A DNA stretch of 38,344 bases, from assembly GCF_900115085.1 (NCBI RefSeq), contig NZ_FOVF01000038.1, positions 1 to 38,344 of the forward strand. The letters are read 5' to 3'. Made by a program: the position numbers and the translations under genes. Origin of the DNA: Dokdonella immobilis. Its GTDB lineage: Bacteria; Pseudomonadota; Gammaproteobacteria; Xanthomonadales; Rhodanobacteraceae. Shown here in pieces: positions 1-7,662 of the stretch. The notes under the pieces are model-generated. The model saw only the letters and a list, made by a program, of their open reading frames with translations, was not told where the DNA came from and did no database searches. How positions within the stretch are numbered: the stretch's first letter is position 1; every line of letters begins with the position of its first letter.

Positions 1-135
1 CGAGCCACCCTGCGGGCCTTTTCTCCGCCGCTGCGCCACTGCATAGGGGCCCCATTCACTGCGCATCCTGCGCAGCCAAGACCAAGCAGATCCCCGCAAG
101 CATGCAACTGGGCCGCCGCCGCGGCTCCTGATCTT

Positions 136-160
136 CCTTCTCCCGCCTTGCGGGAGAAGG
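136..160. repeat. Hairpin repeat CCTTCTCCCG / CGGGAGAAGG
   Basis: This is a perfect inverted repeat with 10-base arms (136-145 and 151-160) and a 5-base loop, followed by GTGCCGCAGGCGGATGAGGG. Similar hairpins followed by a GGCGGATGAGGG-like tail recur in Xanthomonadales and related genomes (recollection, not searched). There is no T-run after the stem, so I read it as a dispersed repeat and not an intrinsic terminator. Confidence 0.55.
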
Positions 161-413
161 TGCCGCAGGCGGATGAGGGGCTTTGGCTTTGGCTGTCGCG
201 TTTGCTCTTCGCTCTGGCGCGCAGGATGCGCGCTACCCGGGCCCCGTAAGCGGTGGCGGCCGGGCGAAGGAAAGGCCCGCAGGGTGGGCGCGAGGGATCG
301 CGCCCAGTTCGCTGCCAGCACACGGAGGTGCTGTCAGCGAACCCCCGTAGCCCGGCCGCGAAGTCGCAGGACAGGAGTCCGGAGACCGCCGCTTTGGGGT
401 GCTCTTTCTTTTG

Positions 414-448
414 GTTACTTTTTCTTTGAGCAAGCAAAGAAAAGTAAC
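414..448. repeat. Inverted repeat GTTACTTTTTCTTTG / CAAAGAAAAGTAAC
   Basis: The arms at 414-428 and 435-448 are reverse complements apart from one bulged base, around a short AGCAAG loop. It abuts the inverted 180-bp repeat that begins near 443. The low-GC arms stand out from the GC-rich surroundings. Similar TTTTGGTTACTTT elements are common dispersed repeats in Xanthomonadales (recollection). Confidence 0.55.
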
Positions 449-620
449 TCGCTCGCCGCAGGCGAGTGAAAGCTTTGCTCTTACTCCAAGAATGCGCCGC
501 GCAGCGATGCACGAACAAGCGGAAAGGCCCAAGCACTGGGTCCCTGCCTGCGCAGGGACGACGGCGTAGTAGTTCGAATCGTGCGGAAAGAGCATCGCGC
601 CTGAAGACGCTCCTGCGGTG
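443..620 (-). repeat. Single inverted copy of the ~180-bp hairpin repeat
   Basis: Read on the minus strand, this matches the right-end tandem units in order: a TGCAGGAGCG-like start, a GCGTCTTCAGGCGC core, TTTCCGCACGATTCGAAC, ACGCCGT, CCCTGCGCAGGCAGGGA, CCCAGTGC, CTTTCCGCTTGTTCGTGCAT, GCGCATTCTTGGAGTA, and TTTCACTCGC...GGCGAGCGAGT. One base change leaves the first hairpin core imperfect. The copy lies in the opposite orientation to the right-end array, so the two bracket nearly the whole window. Confidence 0.8.
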
Positions 621-684
621 AGTCCGAGAGGCCACGCCCGCTGGCGGCGAGTGAACATCCATCCCGATGGCCACATCGGCGAGA

Positions 685-1011
685 TCAGCCCTTCCCATTT
701 CGACCCTTGTCGACCTTGCGCTCAGGCAACGGCGGCGCCACCAGCATGGCCGTGAACAGGCACGCCGACAGCGTGCACGCCCAGAACATGAAGAAGCCGA
801 TCGAGTAGCCGGTCATGCGCGAAATCTCGACGTGGCGCCAGGTGATCGCGGCGAGGTCGACCGGATCGACGATGGCGAAGAACATGATCGTCGCCACACC
901 CGCCGCGAAGAACGAGGGCCAGACCACGGCGCCGATGCGTCGCACCATCGAATCGTGGGGATTGTCCTCGTGCGGGCGCAGTGCGCCCGGCGGCGGGTGA
1001 TAGGTGCTCAT
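685..1011 (-). CDS. Small two-helix membrane protein ending the cco operon
   Basis: This 108-residue protein has two hydrophobic segments, about residues 27-48 and 68-92, with a Pro/His-rich N-terminus and a Lys/Arg-rich tail. Its ATG overlaps the ccoP stop in an ATGA arrangement, so it is translationally coupled to the cbb3 oxidase operon. I do not recognise a named family. It is not CcoG, CcoH, CcoI or CcoS, since it lacks their cysteine clusters and ATPase motifs and differs in length and layout. An accessory or assembly role in cbb3 oxidase is an inference from position only. Confidence 0.8.
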   Translation of the reverse strand: MSTYHPPPGALRPHEDNPHDSMVRRIGAVVWPSFFAAGVATIMFFAIVDPVDLAAITWRHVEISRMTGYSIGFFMFWACTLSACLFTAMLVAPPLPERKVDKGRNGKG

Positions 1012-2003
1012 TCGTGCGACTCCTTATCCTTATCCTTATCCTTATCCTTATCTTTATCCTTATGCTCCCCGTCACTTTCCTCATCATCCTCGTGTTCCGA
1101 TTCCGCGGCAGCCTTGCCCTGCGAGAGCACCCAGGCGGCGGCGAGGCGGGCGCGGTCTTCACCGAGGATCGGTCCCCAGGCCGGCATCACGCCCGCCGCG
1201 CCATACAGGATCTTCTTCCTGATGCCTTCGAGGTTGGGATCACCGTGCAGCCAGATGTCGTCGGTCAGGTTGGGGGCCCCGAGTGCCTGGTTACCCGTGC
1301 CGGCAACGCCGTGGCAGGCCGCGCAGATCGTCTCGAACTTGCTCTTGCCGGCCGTTGCCAGGCGATTGTCATGGGCAAGTCCGGACAGGCTCAGCGCGTA
1401 GTTGGCGACCTCGTCGACGCCTTCGCCGGGCAAGGTCGCGCCCATCGGCGGCATCAGGCCATGGCGGCCGTTCATGATGCTGGCGAGCACGGTGTCCGGG
1501 TCGCCGCCATACAGCCAGTCGCCGTCGACGAGGTTCGGATAGCCCTTCGCGCCGCGCGCGTCGGAGCCATGGCAGGCTGCACAGTTGTTGGCGAACACGT
1601 TGCGTCCAACCTTGATCGCGGCCGGATCCTCCGCCAGGACGGCAAGCGGCTTGCCGCGGAATCCGGCATACAGTGATTCGAGCTTGGCATGGCTCGCGTC
1701 GAGTTCGCTCTGGACCTGCTTCTGCGAAGTCCAGCCCAGCGTGCCTGCGATATTGCCGAGTCCCGGGTAGATTGCCAGATAGCCCAGGGCGAAGATGAAA
1801 GTAAGAACGAACAGGCCGAGCCACCAGCGCGGCAGCGGATTGTTGAGTTCCTGCAGGTCCTCGTCCCAGACGTGTCCCATCGACTCGCCGACCGGCTTGT
1901 CGTTGATCGGCTTCGAGGAGGCCGTGGCCAGCAGCAGCCAGATCAGGCCGATGATGTTGATCGCGGTCAGTACGATCACGTACCCGCTCCATGCGCCGTT
2001 CAT
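1008..2003 (-). CDS. ccoP: cbb3-type cytochrome c oxidase, di-haem subunit CcoP
   Basis: CcoP is the membrane-anchored di-haem cytochrome c that feeds electrons to CcoO and CcoN. The 331-residue product has N-terminal hydrophobic segments (about 8-27 and 60-80), the conserved linker before the haem domains, and two CAACH haem-attachment motifs at C141-H145 and C227-H231. MPPMG and VMPAWG supply likely methionine ligands. The start overlaps the ccoQ stop (ATGA), and the stop overlaps the next gene. The C-terminus is odd: an acidic stretch runs into about seven Lys-Asp repeats encoded by a hexanucleotide microsatellite, an extension not needed for the family fold. Confidence 0.96.
   Translation of the reverse strand: MNGAWSGYVIVLTAINIIGLIWLLLATASSKPINDKPVGESMGHVWDEDLQELNNPLPRWWLGLFVLTFIFALGYLAIYPGLGNIAGTLGWTSQKQVQSELDASHAKLESLYAGFRGKPLAVLAEDPAAIKVGRNVFANNCAACHGSDARGAKGYPNLVDGDWLYGGDPDTVLASIMNGRHGLMPPMGATLPGEGVDEVANYALSLSGLAHDNRLATAGKSKFETICAACHGVAGTGNQALGAPNLTDDIWLHGDPNLEGIRKKILYGAAGVMPAWGPILGEDRARLAAAWVLSQGKAAAESEHEDDEESDGEHKDKDKDKDKDKDKESHE
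1021..1062 (-). repeat. Hexanucleotide microsatellite in ccoP (TCCTTA x7)
   Basis: There are seven head-to-tail TCCTTA units, of which the sixth is TCTTTA. On the coding (minus) strand the units are TAAGGA and encode alternating Lys and Asp near the CcoP C-terminus. The unit is six bases, so gain or loss of copies changes the number of KD pairs without shifting the frame, the downstream stop or the coupled next gene. Confidence 0.95.
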
Positions 2004-2152
2004 GCGTCTCGCTCCTGCATCGGTGCCGAGGAATCCTCGAGCGGAAGGTTGGCCGCTTCATTGAAGTCATGCTGGCGGCGGCGGCTCCAGGCCCAGGCCC
2101 ACAGGCCGAGGAAGGCCAGCAGCAGGATCGCGGTGAAGATTCCGGAAATCAT
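2000..2152 (-). CDS. ccoQ: cbb3-type oxidase small subunit CcoQ/FixQ
   Basis: This 50-residue single-pass membrane protein starts [10 protein letters not shown] and has one hydrophobic helix (residues 4-22) ending in [10 protein letters not shown]. That is the usual CcoQ layout of a helix followed by W/R-rich residues and an acidic tail. CcoQ stabilises the cbb3 complex. Both its ends are 4-bp ATGA overlaps, with ccoO upstream and ccoP downstream, which fixes the start. Position between ccoO and ccoP is the strongest evidence. Confidence 0.92.
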   Translation of the reverse strand: MISGIFTAILLLAFLGLWAWAWSRRRQHDFNEAANLPLEDSSAPMQERDA

Positions 2153-2775
2153 GGCGACTTGTCCTCCTTTGCCGGCTCGGCAGCGGGAGCGACGCGCCCC
2201 TGCAGGAAGGCGATCACGGCATCGAGTTCGGTCTTGCCGACGACCGCATCCTTGACGCTGGCGAAGTCCGCCTCGGTGTAGGGGTGGCCCATCCACGCCA
2301 GCGTGCGCATCTTCTTCTCGACCACGGCCGGATCGACCAGGCTCTCGGTCAGCCACGGGTAGCCGGGCATGTTCGATTCGGGCACGACGTTGCGTGGATT
2401 GATCAGATGGACGCGATGCCAGTCGTCGGAATAGCGCCCGCCGACGCGGGCCAGGTCCGGACCGGTGCGCTTGGACCCCCACAGGAACGGCCGGTCGTAG
2501 ACCGATTCGCCGGCGACCGAGTACGGGCCGTAGCGCTGCACTTCGGAGGCCAGCGTGCGCACCATCTGCGAGTGGCAGCCGACGCAGCCTTCGCGGATGA
2601 AGATGTCGCGTCCGGCCAGCTGCAATGGCGGATACGGCTTCACGCCCGGTGCGGCCTGCACGGTCTGCGCCTGGAACATCAGCGGAATGATCTCGACCAG
2701 GCCGCCAACGGCGATCACGATCACGATCAGGATCGCCATCAGGCCGACGTTCTTTTCGATGGTTTCGTGTTTCAT
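2149..2775 (-). CDS. ccoO: cbb3-type cytochrome c oxidase, mono-haem subunit CcoO
   Basis: CcoO is the membrane-anchored mono-haem cytochrome that passes electrons to the CcoN active site. The 208-residue product has one N-terminal helix (about 10-34), a CVGCH haem motif at C64-H68 followed by SQMVR, and the conserved ESNMPGYPW segment with the likely axial Met136. Family signatures [10 protein letters not shown] and [19 protein letters not shown] are present. It starts 12 bp after ccoN and overlaps ccoQ by 4 bp. Length and motif order are normal for the family. Confidence 0.97.
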   Translation of the reverse strand: MKHETIEKNVGLMAILIVIVIAVGGLVEIIPLMFQAQTVQAAPGVKPYPPLQLAGRDIFIREGCVGCHSQMVRTLASEVQRYGPYSVAGESVYDRPFLWGSKRTGPDLARVGGRYSDDWHRVHLINPRNVVPESNMPGYPWLTESLVDPAVVEKKMRTLAWMGHPYTEADFASVKDAVVGKTELDAVIAFLQGRVAPAAEPAKEDKSP

Positions 2776-2787
2776 CGAAGCGACTCC

Positions 2788-4212
2788 TCAGGCGTGGGCC
2801 GGTGCGGGGATGCGCGCGACCGGCAGGTCGCGGGCGGGCAGGCAGGTCTTCCAGACGTTCCAGACCATGATCAGCATGCCGCTGAGGAACATCAGTCCGC
2901 CGACGAAGCGGGTCACGTAGTACGGGTAGGTCTGACGCACCGACTCGATGAAGGTGTAGGTCAGGGTGCCGTCCGGGTTGGTCGCTCGCCACATCAGGCC
3001 CTGCATGACCCCGGCGATCCACATCGCGGTGATGTAGAGGACGATGCCGATCGTGGCGATCCAGAAGTGCGCATCGATGGCCTTGACCGAGTGCATGCGC
3101 TCGCGTCCGAACAGTTTCGGCAGCATGCTGTAGACCGCACCGATGGTGATGAAGGCGACCCAGCCGAGCGCGCCCGAATGTACGTGGCCGATGGTCCAGT
3201 CGGTGTAATGCGAGAGGGCGTTGACGGTCTTGATCGACATCATCGGACCTTCGAAGGTCGACATGCCGTAGAACGACAACGAAACGATCATGAACTTGAG
3301 GATCGGATCGGTGCGCAGCTTATGCCACGCGCCCGACAGGGTCATCATGCCGTTGATCATGCCGCCCCAGCTCGGCGCCAGCAAAATCAGCGAAAACACC
3401 ATGCCGAGCGATTGCGCCCAGTCCGGCAACGCCGTGTAGTGCAGGTGGTGCGGACCGGCCCACATGTAGATCGAGATCAGGGCCCAGAAATGCACGACCG
3501 AGAGGCGGTACGAATAGATCGGGCGCTGCGCCTGCTTGGGTACGTAGTAGTACATGATGCCGAGGAAGCCGGCGGTCAGGAAGAAGCCGACCGCGTTGTG
3601 TCCGTACCACCACTGCACCATCGCGTCGACCGCACCCGAGTAGACGGGATAGGACTCGGTCCAGGACACCGGCACCTGCAGGTTGTTGAAGATGTGCAGG
3701 ACCGCGATGGTCAGGATGTAGGCGCCGAAGAACCAGTTGGCGACGAAGATGTGCCGCACGCGGCGCTTGGCGATGGTGCCGAAGAAGACCACCGCATAAG
3801 CCACCCAGACCAGGGTGATGAGGATATCGATCGGCCAGATCAGCTCGGCGTATTCATGGCTCTGGGTCAGGCCCATGGGCAGGGTGACCGCAGCGGCCAC
3901 GATGACCGCCTGCCACCCCCAGAACGTGAATGCCGCGAGCCGGTCCGAGAACAGGCGGACGTGGGAGGTGCGCTGGACCACGTAATACGAGGTCGCGAAC
4001 AGGCCGCTGCCGCCGAAGGCGAAGATCACCGCATTCGTGTGCAGGGGCCGCAGGCGGCCGTAGCTGAGCCAGGCGATATCGAAGTTCAGCGCCGGCCAGG
4101 CCAGCTGGGCGGCGATGAACAGCCCGACCAGCATGCCGACCACCCCCCACACCACGGTGGCAATGGTGAATTGGCGGACGACTTTGTCGTTGTAGGTTTC
4201 CACGGTCTGCAT
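2788..4212 (-). CDS. ccoN: cbb3-type cytochrome c oxidase, catalytic subunit CcoN
   Basis: CcoN is the 12-helix haem-copper subunit that reduces O2 with high affinity in the inner membrane. The 474-residue product keeps the haem b ligand H58 (RPLHTN), CuB ligands H205, H255 and H256, the cross-linked Tyr candidate Y249, and the GHVHSG pair H343/H345 for the haems. All are offset by two from the Pseudomonas stutzeri numbering as I remember it. It is the first gene of ccoNOQP and the small membrane gene. An FNR-like box 57-70 bp upstream, with a -10-like CAGAAT 32 bp from the box centre, suggests activation at low oxygen. No ccoGHIS assembly genes lie in the window. Confidence 0.97.
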   Translation of the reverse strand: MQTVETYNDKVVRQFTIATVVWGVVGMLVGLFIAAQLAWPALNFDIAWLSYGRLRPLHTNAVIFAFGGSGLFATSYYVVQRTSHVRLFSDRLAAFTFWGWQAVIVAAAVTLPMGLTQSHEYAELIWPIDILITLVWVAYAVVFFGTIAKRRVRHIFVANWFFGAYILTIAVLHIFNNLQVPVSWTESYPVYSGAVDAMVQWWYGHNAVGFFLTAGFLGIMYYYVPKQAQRPIYSYRLSVVHFWALISIYMWAGPHHLHYTALPDWAQSLGMVFSLILLAPSWGGMINGMMTLSGAWHKLRTDPILKFMIVSLSFYGMSTFEGPMMSIKTVNALSHYTDWTIGHVHSGALGWVAFITIGAVYSMLPKLFGRERMHSVKAIDAHFWIATIGIVLYITAMWIAGVMQGLMWRATNPDGTLTYTFIESVRQTYPYYVTRFVGGLMFLSGMLIMVWNVWKTCLPARDLPVARIPAPAHA

Positions 4213-4240
4213 ACCATCCCCATAGTTTCTGGCATGGCGG

Positions 4241-4282
4241 ATTCTGCGTGAGCCGCGGACACGGCCCGTTGACGTCGATCAA
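4241..4282 (-). promoter_or_regulatory. FNR-activated promoter of ccoNOQP
   Basis: The box TTGACGTCGATCAA (4269-4282) matches the FNR/ANR consensus TTGAT-N4-ATCAA at nine of ten positions. On the minus strand a -10-like CAGAAT lies at 4246-4241, its centre exactly 32 bp from the box centre. That is the spacing of class II FNR promoters (box at -41.5), and predicts a start near 4234 and a leader of about 22 nt before ccoN. Confidence 0.75.
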
Positions 4283-4338
4283 GTGGTTGCCATGCCGCGG
4301 CAGCTTGCCACAGGCGGGAGCCAGGATCACGCGGCGCT

Positions 4339-4352
4339 TGACCCAGGTCAGG
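4339..4352 (+). promoter_or_regulatory. FNR/DNR-like box upstream of nirK
   Basis: TTGACCCAGGTCAG matches seven of the ten consensus positions of the FNR/DNR site. It is nearly the same as the box before norB (TTGACCCAGATCAG). Its centre is about 72 bp before the nirK ATG. The clearest -10-like hexamer, TATACA at 4382-4387, is 39 bp from the box centre, so the spacing is not the class II ideal and the start site is uncertain. Confidence 0.55.
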
Positions 4353-4417
4353 GCGGAATGGTTTGGGCGCCGCCAAACTGGTATACAAGGTAACCACCAT
4401 CCGCAAGGGGATGAAAA

Positions 4418-5920
4418 ATGAGGCATTCACTGTATCCGATGCTGTTGGCCGCACTGCTCGTCGCCGCGTGCTCGCCCACCACCGAGGCGCCTCCGGCGAG
4501 AGCCGAGGCGGTCGCCGATACCGGCGGCTCGGCCCGGGGTGATTTCGGGCCGCCACAGGGCGAGCCCGTGCACGCGGTGCTGACGAGCCCGCCGCAGGTG
4601 CCGCCGGCCACGGGCCGCACCGCACCGGCCAAGGTCATCGTCGAACTCGAGGTGCGTGAACTCGAGCTCGAGATCTCCGAAGGCGTGCGCTACACGTTCT
4701 GGACCTTCGGCGGCACCGTGCCGGGCAGCTTCATCCGCGTGCGCCAGGGCGACACGGTCGAGTTCCACCTGAAGAACCATCCGGATTCGAAGATGCCGCA
4801 CAACATCGACCTGCACGGCGTGACCGGGCCGGGCGGCGGGGCCGCCTCGAGCTTCACCGCGCCGGGGCACGAATCCCAGTTCACCTTCAAGGCGCTCAAC
4901 CACGGCCTGTTCGTCTACCACTGCGCGACCGCCCCGGTCGGCATGCACATCGCCAACGGCATGTACGGCCTGATCCTGGTCGAGCCGCCCGAGGGCTTGC
5001 CAAAGGTCGATCACGAGTACTACGTGATGCAGGGCGACTTCTACACGGTCGGCAAGTACCGCGAAAAGGGCCTGCAGCCCTTCGACATGCAAAAAGCGAT
5101 CGACGAGAACCCGACCTACGTGCTGTTCAACGGTTCGGAAGGCGCGCTGATCAACGACAAGGCCCTGCGCGCCAAGACCGGCGAGACCGTGCGCCTGTTC
5201 GTCGGCAACGGCGGCCCGAACCTCGTTTCGAGCTTCCACGTGATCGGCGAGATCTTCGACAAGGTCTGGTACGAAGGCGGCACCCACTATCAGGAAAACG
5301 TGCAGACCACGTTGATCCCTGCCGGCGGCGCGATGATGGCCGACTTCCACGTCGAAGTGCCGGGTAGCTACGTGTTGGTCGACCATTCGATCTTCCGCGC
5401 CTTCAACAAGGGCGCCCTGGCCATCCTCAAGGTCGATGGCGAGGAGAACAAGGCGATCTACTCGGGCAAGGAAGTCGATTCGGTCTACCTCGGCGACAAG
5501 GCGGCCAGTCTGACGCCGGTCTCCACCGCGCGCGAGGCCGCCATCAGCGGAACGCTCACCCTGGAACAGCAGATCGCTGCCGGCAAGGCCCATTTCACGG
5601 GCACCTGCTCGGTCTGTCATCAGGATTCCGGGCTTGGCATTCCGGGTGTGTTCCCGCCGCTGGCCAAGTCGGATTTCCTCGCCAAGGATCCCGAGGCCGC
5701 CATCAAGTACGTGCTGAATGGCTTGACCGGAAAGATCACGGTCAATGGCAAGGAATACGACTCGGTGATGCCGCCGATGAGCCAGCTCAACAACGACGAG
5801 ATCGCCAATATCCTGACCTATGTGTTCAACAGCTGGGGTAACCAGTTGGGCCAGGTGAGTACCGAACAGGTGGCCAAGGTACGGGGCGAGACCCCGCGTG
5901 CCGAGGGCGCGGCACACTGA
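4418..5920 (+). CDS. nirK: Copper nitrite reductase fused to cytochrome c, lipoprotein
   Basis: NirK reduces nitrite to NO in the periplasm. The 500-residue protein has a lipoprotein signal with lipobox VAAC (C18), an AniA-like two-cupredoxin core, and a C-terminal cytochrome c domain. Type 1 copper ligands are H128, C169, H177 and M182 ([11 protein letters not shown]). Type 2 copper ligands are H133, H168 and H323. Catalytic D131 and H274 are present. The haem motif CSVCH is at C397-H401, with MPPM (451-454) as likely axial ligand. The lipid anchor resembles Neisseria AniA, and the fused cytochrome resembles the three-domain NirK of Ralstonia. AAGGGG at 4405-4410 supports the ATG. It is followed after 1 bp by nirV and diverges from ccoN. 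Confidence 0.97.
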   Translation: MRHSLYPMLLAALLVAACSPTTEAPPARAEAVADTGGSARGDFGPPQGEPVHAVLTSPPQVPPATGRTAPAKVIVELEVRELELEISEGVRYTFWTFGGTVPGSFIRVRQGDTVEFHLKNHPDSKMPHNIDLHGVTGPGGGAASSFTAPGHESQFTFKALNHGLFVYHCATAPVGMHIANGMYGLILVEPPEGLPKVDHEYYVMQGDFYTVGKYREKGLQPFDMQKAIDENPTYVLFNGSEGALINDKALRAKTGETVRLFVGNGGPNLVSSFHVIGEIFDKVWYEGGTHYQENVQTTLIPAGGAMMADFHVEVPGSYVLVDHSIFRAFNKGALAILKVDGEENKAIYSGKEVDSVYLGDKAASLTPVSTAREAAISGTLTLEQQIAAGKAHFTGTCSVCHQDSGLGIPGVFPPLAKSDFLAKDPEAAIKYVLNGLTGKITVNGKEYDSVMPPMSQLNNDEIANILTYVFNSWGNQLGQVSTEQVAKVRGETPRAEGAAH

Positions 5921-5921
5921 G

Positions 5922-6740
5922 ATGGATCGAAAGGGCTCCAGCGTGAAGGGTTCGGCCGGCCGCCACGGGAAGTGGCTGGCCGCAACCCTGTTTGTCGCCC
6001 TGCCGTCGATGCCGGCCCTGGCGGCCGACTACATCGACGTGCCGGGCGGAGCCTATGCGTCGGTATTGCCGACCGCCGAAACGCCGCTCGATGTCAACGT
6101 TCCGGCACTGGCCATGCGCAGCGAACCGGTCAGCAATGCCGAATTCCTCGCCTTCGTTTCCACCCATCCGCAGTGGCGGCGGGACCAGGTGCCACGCGTA
6201 TTCGCCGAATCGCGCTACCTCGATCACTGGCCGACAGCCGATTCGATCGGCCCCGGGCAGGCCCGCCAGCCCGTGGTCAAGGTCAGCTGGTTCGCGGCCG
6301 AGGCTTACTGCGAGTCCGAACAGGCACGCCTGCCGACCTGGCACGAGTGGGAGTACGTCGCTGCCGCCGACGCGACACGCCGCGATGCGCGTTCGGACCC
6401 GGCCTGGCGCAACCGCATCCTCGGCTGGTACGAGCGCACCTCCGGCGGCGACCTTGCGGAGATCGGCGGCGATGCCAATGCCTACGGCGTGCGCGACCTG
6501 CACGGCCTGGTCTGGGAATGGGTCGACGATTTCAATGCGCTGTTCGTCAGTGCCGACAACCGCAACCAGGGCGATCCGGATCTGCTCAAGTTCTGTGGGG
6601 CCGGGGCCTTGTCGATGCAGGATCGCGACAACTACGCCGTGCTCATGCGCATCGCCATGCTGTCTTCGCTCAAGGGCGCCGACGTGACCGGTAACCTCGG
6701 CTTCCGCTGCGTGCGTCCGAACGAGGAGAAATCGCCATGA
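5922..6740 (+). CDS. nirV: NirV-like exported protein (SUMF1/FGE family)
   Basis: This 272-residue formylglycine-generating-enzyme family protein has a Sec-type signal ending near ALA-ADYIDV. It keeps the family core: EPVSNAEFLAFV, QPVVKVSWFAAEAYC, RLPTWHEWEYVAA, GLVWEWVDDF and the terminal GNLGFRCVRP. Proteins of this kind follow nirK in many denitrifiers as NirV, with unsettled function. Ungapped hand alignment of the C-terminus to human FGE puts Ala and Ile at the two catalytic cysteine positions, so it probably does not make formylglycine. It starts 1 bp after nirK and overlaps sco by ATGA. A GTG at 5943 preceded by AAAGGG is an alternative start that would also keep the signal peptide. 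Confidence 0.88.
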   Translation: MDRKGSSVKGSAGRHGKWLAATLFVALPSMPALAADYIDVPGGAYASVLPTAETPLDVNVPALAMRSEPVSNAEFLAFVSTHPQWRRDQVPRVFAESRYLDHWPTADSIGPGQARQPVVKVSWFAAEAYCESEQARLPTWHEWEYVAAADATRRDARSDPAWRNRILGWYERTSGGDLAEIGGDANAYGVRDLHGLVWEWVDDFNALFVSADNRNQGDPDLLKFCGAGALSMQDRDNYAVLMRIAMLSSLKGADVTGNLGFRCVRPNEEKSP

Positions 6741-7336
6741 TCCGACCCGCGCCCTGGCTCGGCCTGTTCGTGCTCCTGGTCCTGCTCGCGAATCCGGGTC
6801 CGGCCCTTTCTGCGCCGGCAAGCGACCTGCCGGGCGACTCCGTCTACCAGTTGCACCTGCCGTTGCGCGACCAGGACGGCAAGGCCATCGACTTCGCCAG
6901 CCTGCGCGGCCAGCCGCGCCTGATAACGATGTTCTACGCCTCGTGCCCGTACATGTGTCCGCTGATCATCGATACCGCGCGCATGACCGAACGCGAACTG
7001 GGCGAGGCGCAGCGGGCGAAGCTGGCGGTGTTGATGGTCAGTTTCGACGCCGAGCGCGATGATCCGGCGGCGCTCCGGGCGCTTGCCGACAAGCGCAAGG
7101 TCGATACCTCGCGCTGGACCCTGGCCCATGCCGATGCCGCCGATGTGCGCAAGCTGGCGGCGGTCCTCGGCATCCAGTATCGCCAAATCGACGGTGGCGA
7201 TTTCAACCACACCAGCGTGCTGATCCTGCTCGATGCGGAGGGTCGGATCGTCGCCCGCAGCGAGATCATGGGCAAGACCGACCCGGCCTTCGTCGATGCC
7301 GTCCGGCGAGTTCTCGGGGACAGCAAGGCGCACTGA
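6737..7336 (+). CDS. SCO1/SenC family copper chaperone
   Basis: SCO proteins are membrane-tethered thioredoxin-fold copper chaperones or thiol reductases that help metallate copper enzymes. This 199-residue protein has an N-terminal hydrophobic segment (about 7-26), the CPYMC copper motif at C70 and C74 in FYASCPYMCP, and the distal ligand H158 in DFNHTSV. Its start overlaps the nirV stop (ATGA) behind a strong GAGGAGA site. Placement after nirK suggests it delivers copper to NirK or to the CuB site of the adjacent cbb3 oxidase; which of these is not determinable here. Confidence 0.93.
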   Translation: MIRPAPWLGLFVLLVLLANPGPALSAPASDLPGDSVYQLHLPLRDQDGKAIDFASLRGQPRLITMFYASCPYMCPLIIDTARMTERELGEAQRAKLAVLMVSFDAERDDPAALRALADKRKVDTSRWTLAHADAADVRKLAAVLGIQYRQIDGGDFNHTSVLILLDAEGRIVARSEIMGKTDPAFVDAVRRVLGDSKAH

Positions 7337-7547
7337 GTCGCGCTCGGTGCGGCAGCCCCGCCAAACCGGTGTTCCGGGCCGCCCTGCATCGACCAACGCG
7401 AGCTGATGTCGCAGCGTGAAGCAGCTCTACCGCTGGCCGGAGAGGCTGACGACAGGCGGGTGAGGGTGGGCCTGCGCAGCACCATGCAGGAACTGGCGAA
7501 TCAGAAGTGCCATCCTGGTCCCGTAATGCGCGCAGCCAACCCGTGCG

Positions 7548-7591
7548 TCACGAAGTTCACGAATATCGCCATCCTGCGTATGATCCCCTGG
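7548..7591 (+). promoter_or_regulatory. Sigma-70-like promoter of the FNR-type regulator
   Basis: A -35-like TTCACG (7556-7561) and a -10 TATGAT (7579-7584) are separated by 17 bp and predict a start near 7591. A direct repeat TCACGAA (7548-7554 and 7557-7563) overlaps the -35 element and could bind a regulator. The predicted start lies 72 nt before ATG 7663 but only about 6 nt before the GTG at 7597, which argues for the ATG. Confidence 0.6.
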
Positions 7592-7630
7592 CTTGAGTGA
7601 CCGCGGCAGTCCGGCACACGAGCGCCCAGG

Positions 7631-7647
7631 CACGTCATTCCGACGTG
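7631..7647. promoter_or_regulatory. Perfect interrupted palindrome CACGTC-N5-GACGTG
   Basis: The two 6-base arms (7631-7636 and 7642-7647) are exact reverse complements around ATTCC. The element lies in the predicted mRNA leader, ending 15 bp before the chosen start and just ahead of the GGAAGG ribosome site. It could be an operator, or an RNA hairpin affecting translation. It could be chance if translation starts upstream at 7597. Confidence 0.4.
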
Positions 7648-7662
7648 ATGCGGAAGGTGGTG

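Larger units (their letters stand above)
1..684. other. Gene-free left flank rich in dispersed repeats
   Basis: I see no convincing gene here. The stretch lies downstream of the small membrane protein that ends the cco operon. It holds three repeat-like elements, listed separately: a CTTCTCCCG hairpin, a GTTACTTTT inverted repeat, and an inverted copy of the repeat that is tandemly arrayed at the right end. Open frames across it are short, overlap on both strands, and have Arg/Pro-rich compositions typical of non-coding high-GC DNA. Confidence 0.7.
7337..7662 (+). other. Intergenic region holding the regulator promoter
   Basis: This 326-bp gap separates sco from the FNR-type regulator. Its right part holds a convincing promoter and a perfect interrupted palindrome, listed separately. 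The left part (7337-7540) shows nothing I can name. A 64-codon frame at 7406-7600 has no clear ribosome site or recognisable sequence, so I do not call it. Confidence 0.6.

Noticed and set aside
173-676. Overlapping small frames in the left flank
   Set aside because: They cover repeats on both strands, have no ribosome sites I trust, and read as Arg/Pro/Ser-rich noise.
7406-7600. 64-codon frame between sco and the FNR-type gene
   Set aside because: No recognisable product, and it overlaps the well-placed promoter of the regulator.
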